Source: an uncultured Clostridia bacterium (GTDB taxonomy: Bacteria > Bacillota > Clostridia > Lachnospirales > Lachnospiraceae). From it: a stretch of DNA of 13,651 nt. Under the pieces are notes generated by a model. The model did no database searches, was not told the origin of the DNA, and was given only the letters and a program-made list of their open reading frames with translations. The stretch is from the NCBI GenBank assembly GCA_937888895.1, contig CALASV010000375.1:1-13651 (forward strand), in the 5' to 3' direction. Position numbers and translations under genes: made by a program. Numbering within the stretch: the stretch's first letter is position 1; the number at the start of each line of letters is the position of its first letter. Below, one piece after another: positions 12,961 to 13,651 of this stretch.

Positions 12961-13651
12961 ATGAAATACGATTATTTAATAGTTGGTGCTGGTTTATTTG
13001 GTGCTGTGTTTGCTCACGAAGCGAAGAAAGCAGGTAAGAGTGTTCTTGTGATTGACAAGCGTTCGCAGATTGCTGGTAATATTTATACAGAGGAAGTGGA
13101 GAAAATTAATGTTCACAAGTATGGTGCTCATATTTTCCATACTTCAAATAAGAAAATTTGGGATTATGTGCAACAGTTTGCAGAGTTTAATCGTTATACC
13201 AATTCTCCTGTGGCTCGTTATAAGGATGAACTTTACAATATGCCATTCAATATGAATACCTTTAGTAAGATGTGGGGTGTGGTAACTCCTGCACAGGCGA
13301 AGGCAAAGATTGAAGAACAGATTGCAGAGGCAAATATTACAGAACCTAAAAATTTAGAGGAACAGGCAATCAGTTTAGTTGGTCGAGATATTTATGAGAA
13401 GTTAGTCAAAGGTTATACCGAAAAACAGTGGGGTAGAAAAGCGACAGAACTTCCATCGTTTATTATCAAGCGTTTACCAGTACGATTTGTATATGATAAT
13501 AATTATTTTAATGATTTATATCAAGGTATTCCAGTCGGTGGTTATACGAAGATGGTAGAAAATATGTTAGATGGAATTGAAGTTCGTTTGGAAACGGATT
13601 TCTTTGCAAATAAAGCTGAATTTGAGCAAATGGCAGAGAAAATTGTGTTTA
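12961..13651 (+). CDS. glf: UDP-galactopyranose mutase (5' part, runs off the window)
   Basis: The frame is open from ATG, with AGAGAGG upstream, to the window edge, giving 230 residues of a family that is usually about 365-390 long. Glf is an FAD enzyme that interconverts UDP-galactopyranose and UDP-galactofuranose. Visible are the FAD-binding VGAGLFGAVFAHEAKKAG (8-25), IDKR (31-34), AGNIYTE (38-44), the conserved YGAHIFHTSNKKIWDYV (54-70), LYNMPFNMNTF (91-101), GRDIYEKLVKGYTEKQWG (141-158) and LPVRFVYDNNYFND (172-185), followed by GIPVGGYTKMVENML (189-203). It makes the donor for the two GlfT2-like transferases upstream. It has its own leader after the toxin module and uses CGT/CGA arginine codons more than the operon, which favours AGA, so it may have a separate history. 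Confidence 0.96.
   Translation, partial: MKYDYLIVGAGLFGAVFAHEAKKAGKSVLVIDKRSQIAGNIYTEEVEKINVHKYGAHIFHTSNKKIWDYVQQFAEFNRYTNSPVARYKDELYNMPFNMNTFSKMWGVVTPAQAKAKIEEQIAEANITEPKNLEEQAISLVGRDIYEKLVKGYTEKQWGRKATELPSFIIKRLPVRFVYDNNYFNDLYQGIPVGGYTKMVENMLDGIEVRLETDFFANKAEFEQMAEKIVF

Noticed and set aside
13052..13255. 67-residue + strand open frame
   Set aside because: It lies inside glf in another frame, while the glf frame is open throughout with strong family motifs.
1..13651. CRISPR array, tRNA, rRNA or insertion sequence with transposase
   Set aside because: No regularly spaced repeats, no cloverleaf-like sequence and no transposase motifs were seen on either strand.

Overview
This window comes from a low-GC Firmicute, most likely a gut Lachnospiraceae-type clostridium. 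The evidence is a very AT-rich sequence, strong AGGAGG-type ribosome binding sites, A/T-ending codons with AGA for arginine, and protein families typical of that group's surface-polysaccharide loci. No species call is possible. Every real gene found is on the + strand.

Left edge (1-937): the last 46 codons of a class I methyltransferase are followed directly by the C-terminal ~190 residues of a family 2 glycosyltransferase that has lost its catalytic half. The ~215-base gap after it holds a GC-rich palindromic element (753-894) that looks like a dispersed repeat or MITE-like insertion.

Centre (938-12448): eight tightly packed genes form one probable operon for a cell-surface polysaccharide. 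Two paralogous GlfT2-type galactofuranosyltransferases flank an ABC export pair (Wzm-like permease and Wzt-like ATPase without a carbohydrate-binding tail). Next comes a 923-residue multidomain protein: two [4Fe-4S] clusters, an FrhB-like redox module, a polysaccharide pyruvyltransferase, a coiled coil and an ILEI/FAM3-like domain. The last three genes form a Gtr-type extracytoplasmic side-chain system: a GtrA flippase-like protein, a soluble DPM1/GtrB-like transferase, and a GT-C membrane transferase that carries a ricin-like domain and a second ILEI/FAM3-like domain. The likely logic is that UDP-galactofuranose is polymerised in the cytoplasm, the chain is perhaps pyruvylated and exported by the ABC transporter, and a sugar from a lipid-phosphate donor is added outside.

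Right edge (12449-13651): an AT-rich gap holds a compact type I toxin-antitoxin-like module. It consists of a 30-residue holin-like hydrophobic peptide, a bidirectional terminator and a convergent antisense RNA promoter. It is followed by the 5' 691 bases of glf (UDP-galactopyranose mutase), which makes the donor for the two galactofuranosyltransferases and runs off the window.

The most novel points are the same ILEI/FAM3-like domain on two different enzymes of one operon, the redox-pyruvyltransferase-ILEI fusion, and the nearly mirror-symmetric toxin/antisense module.
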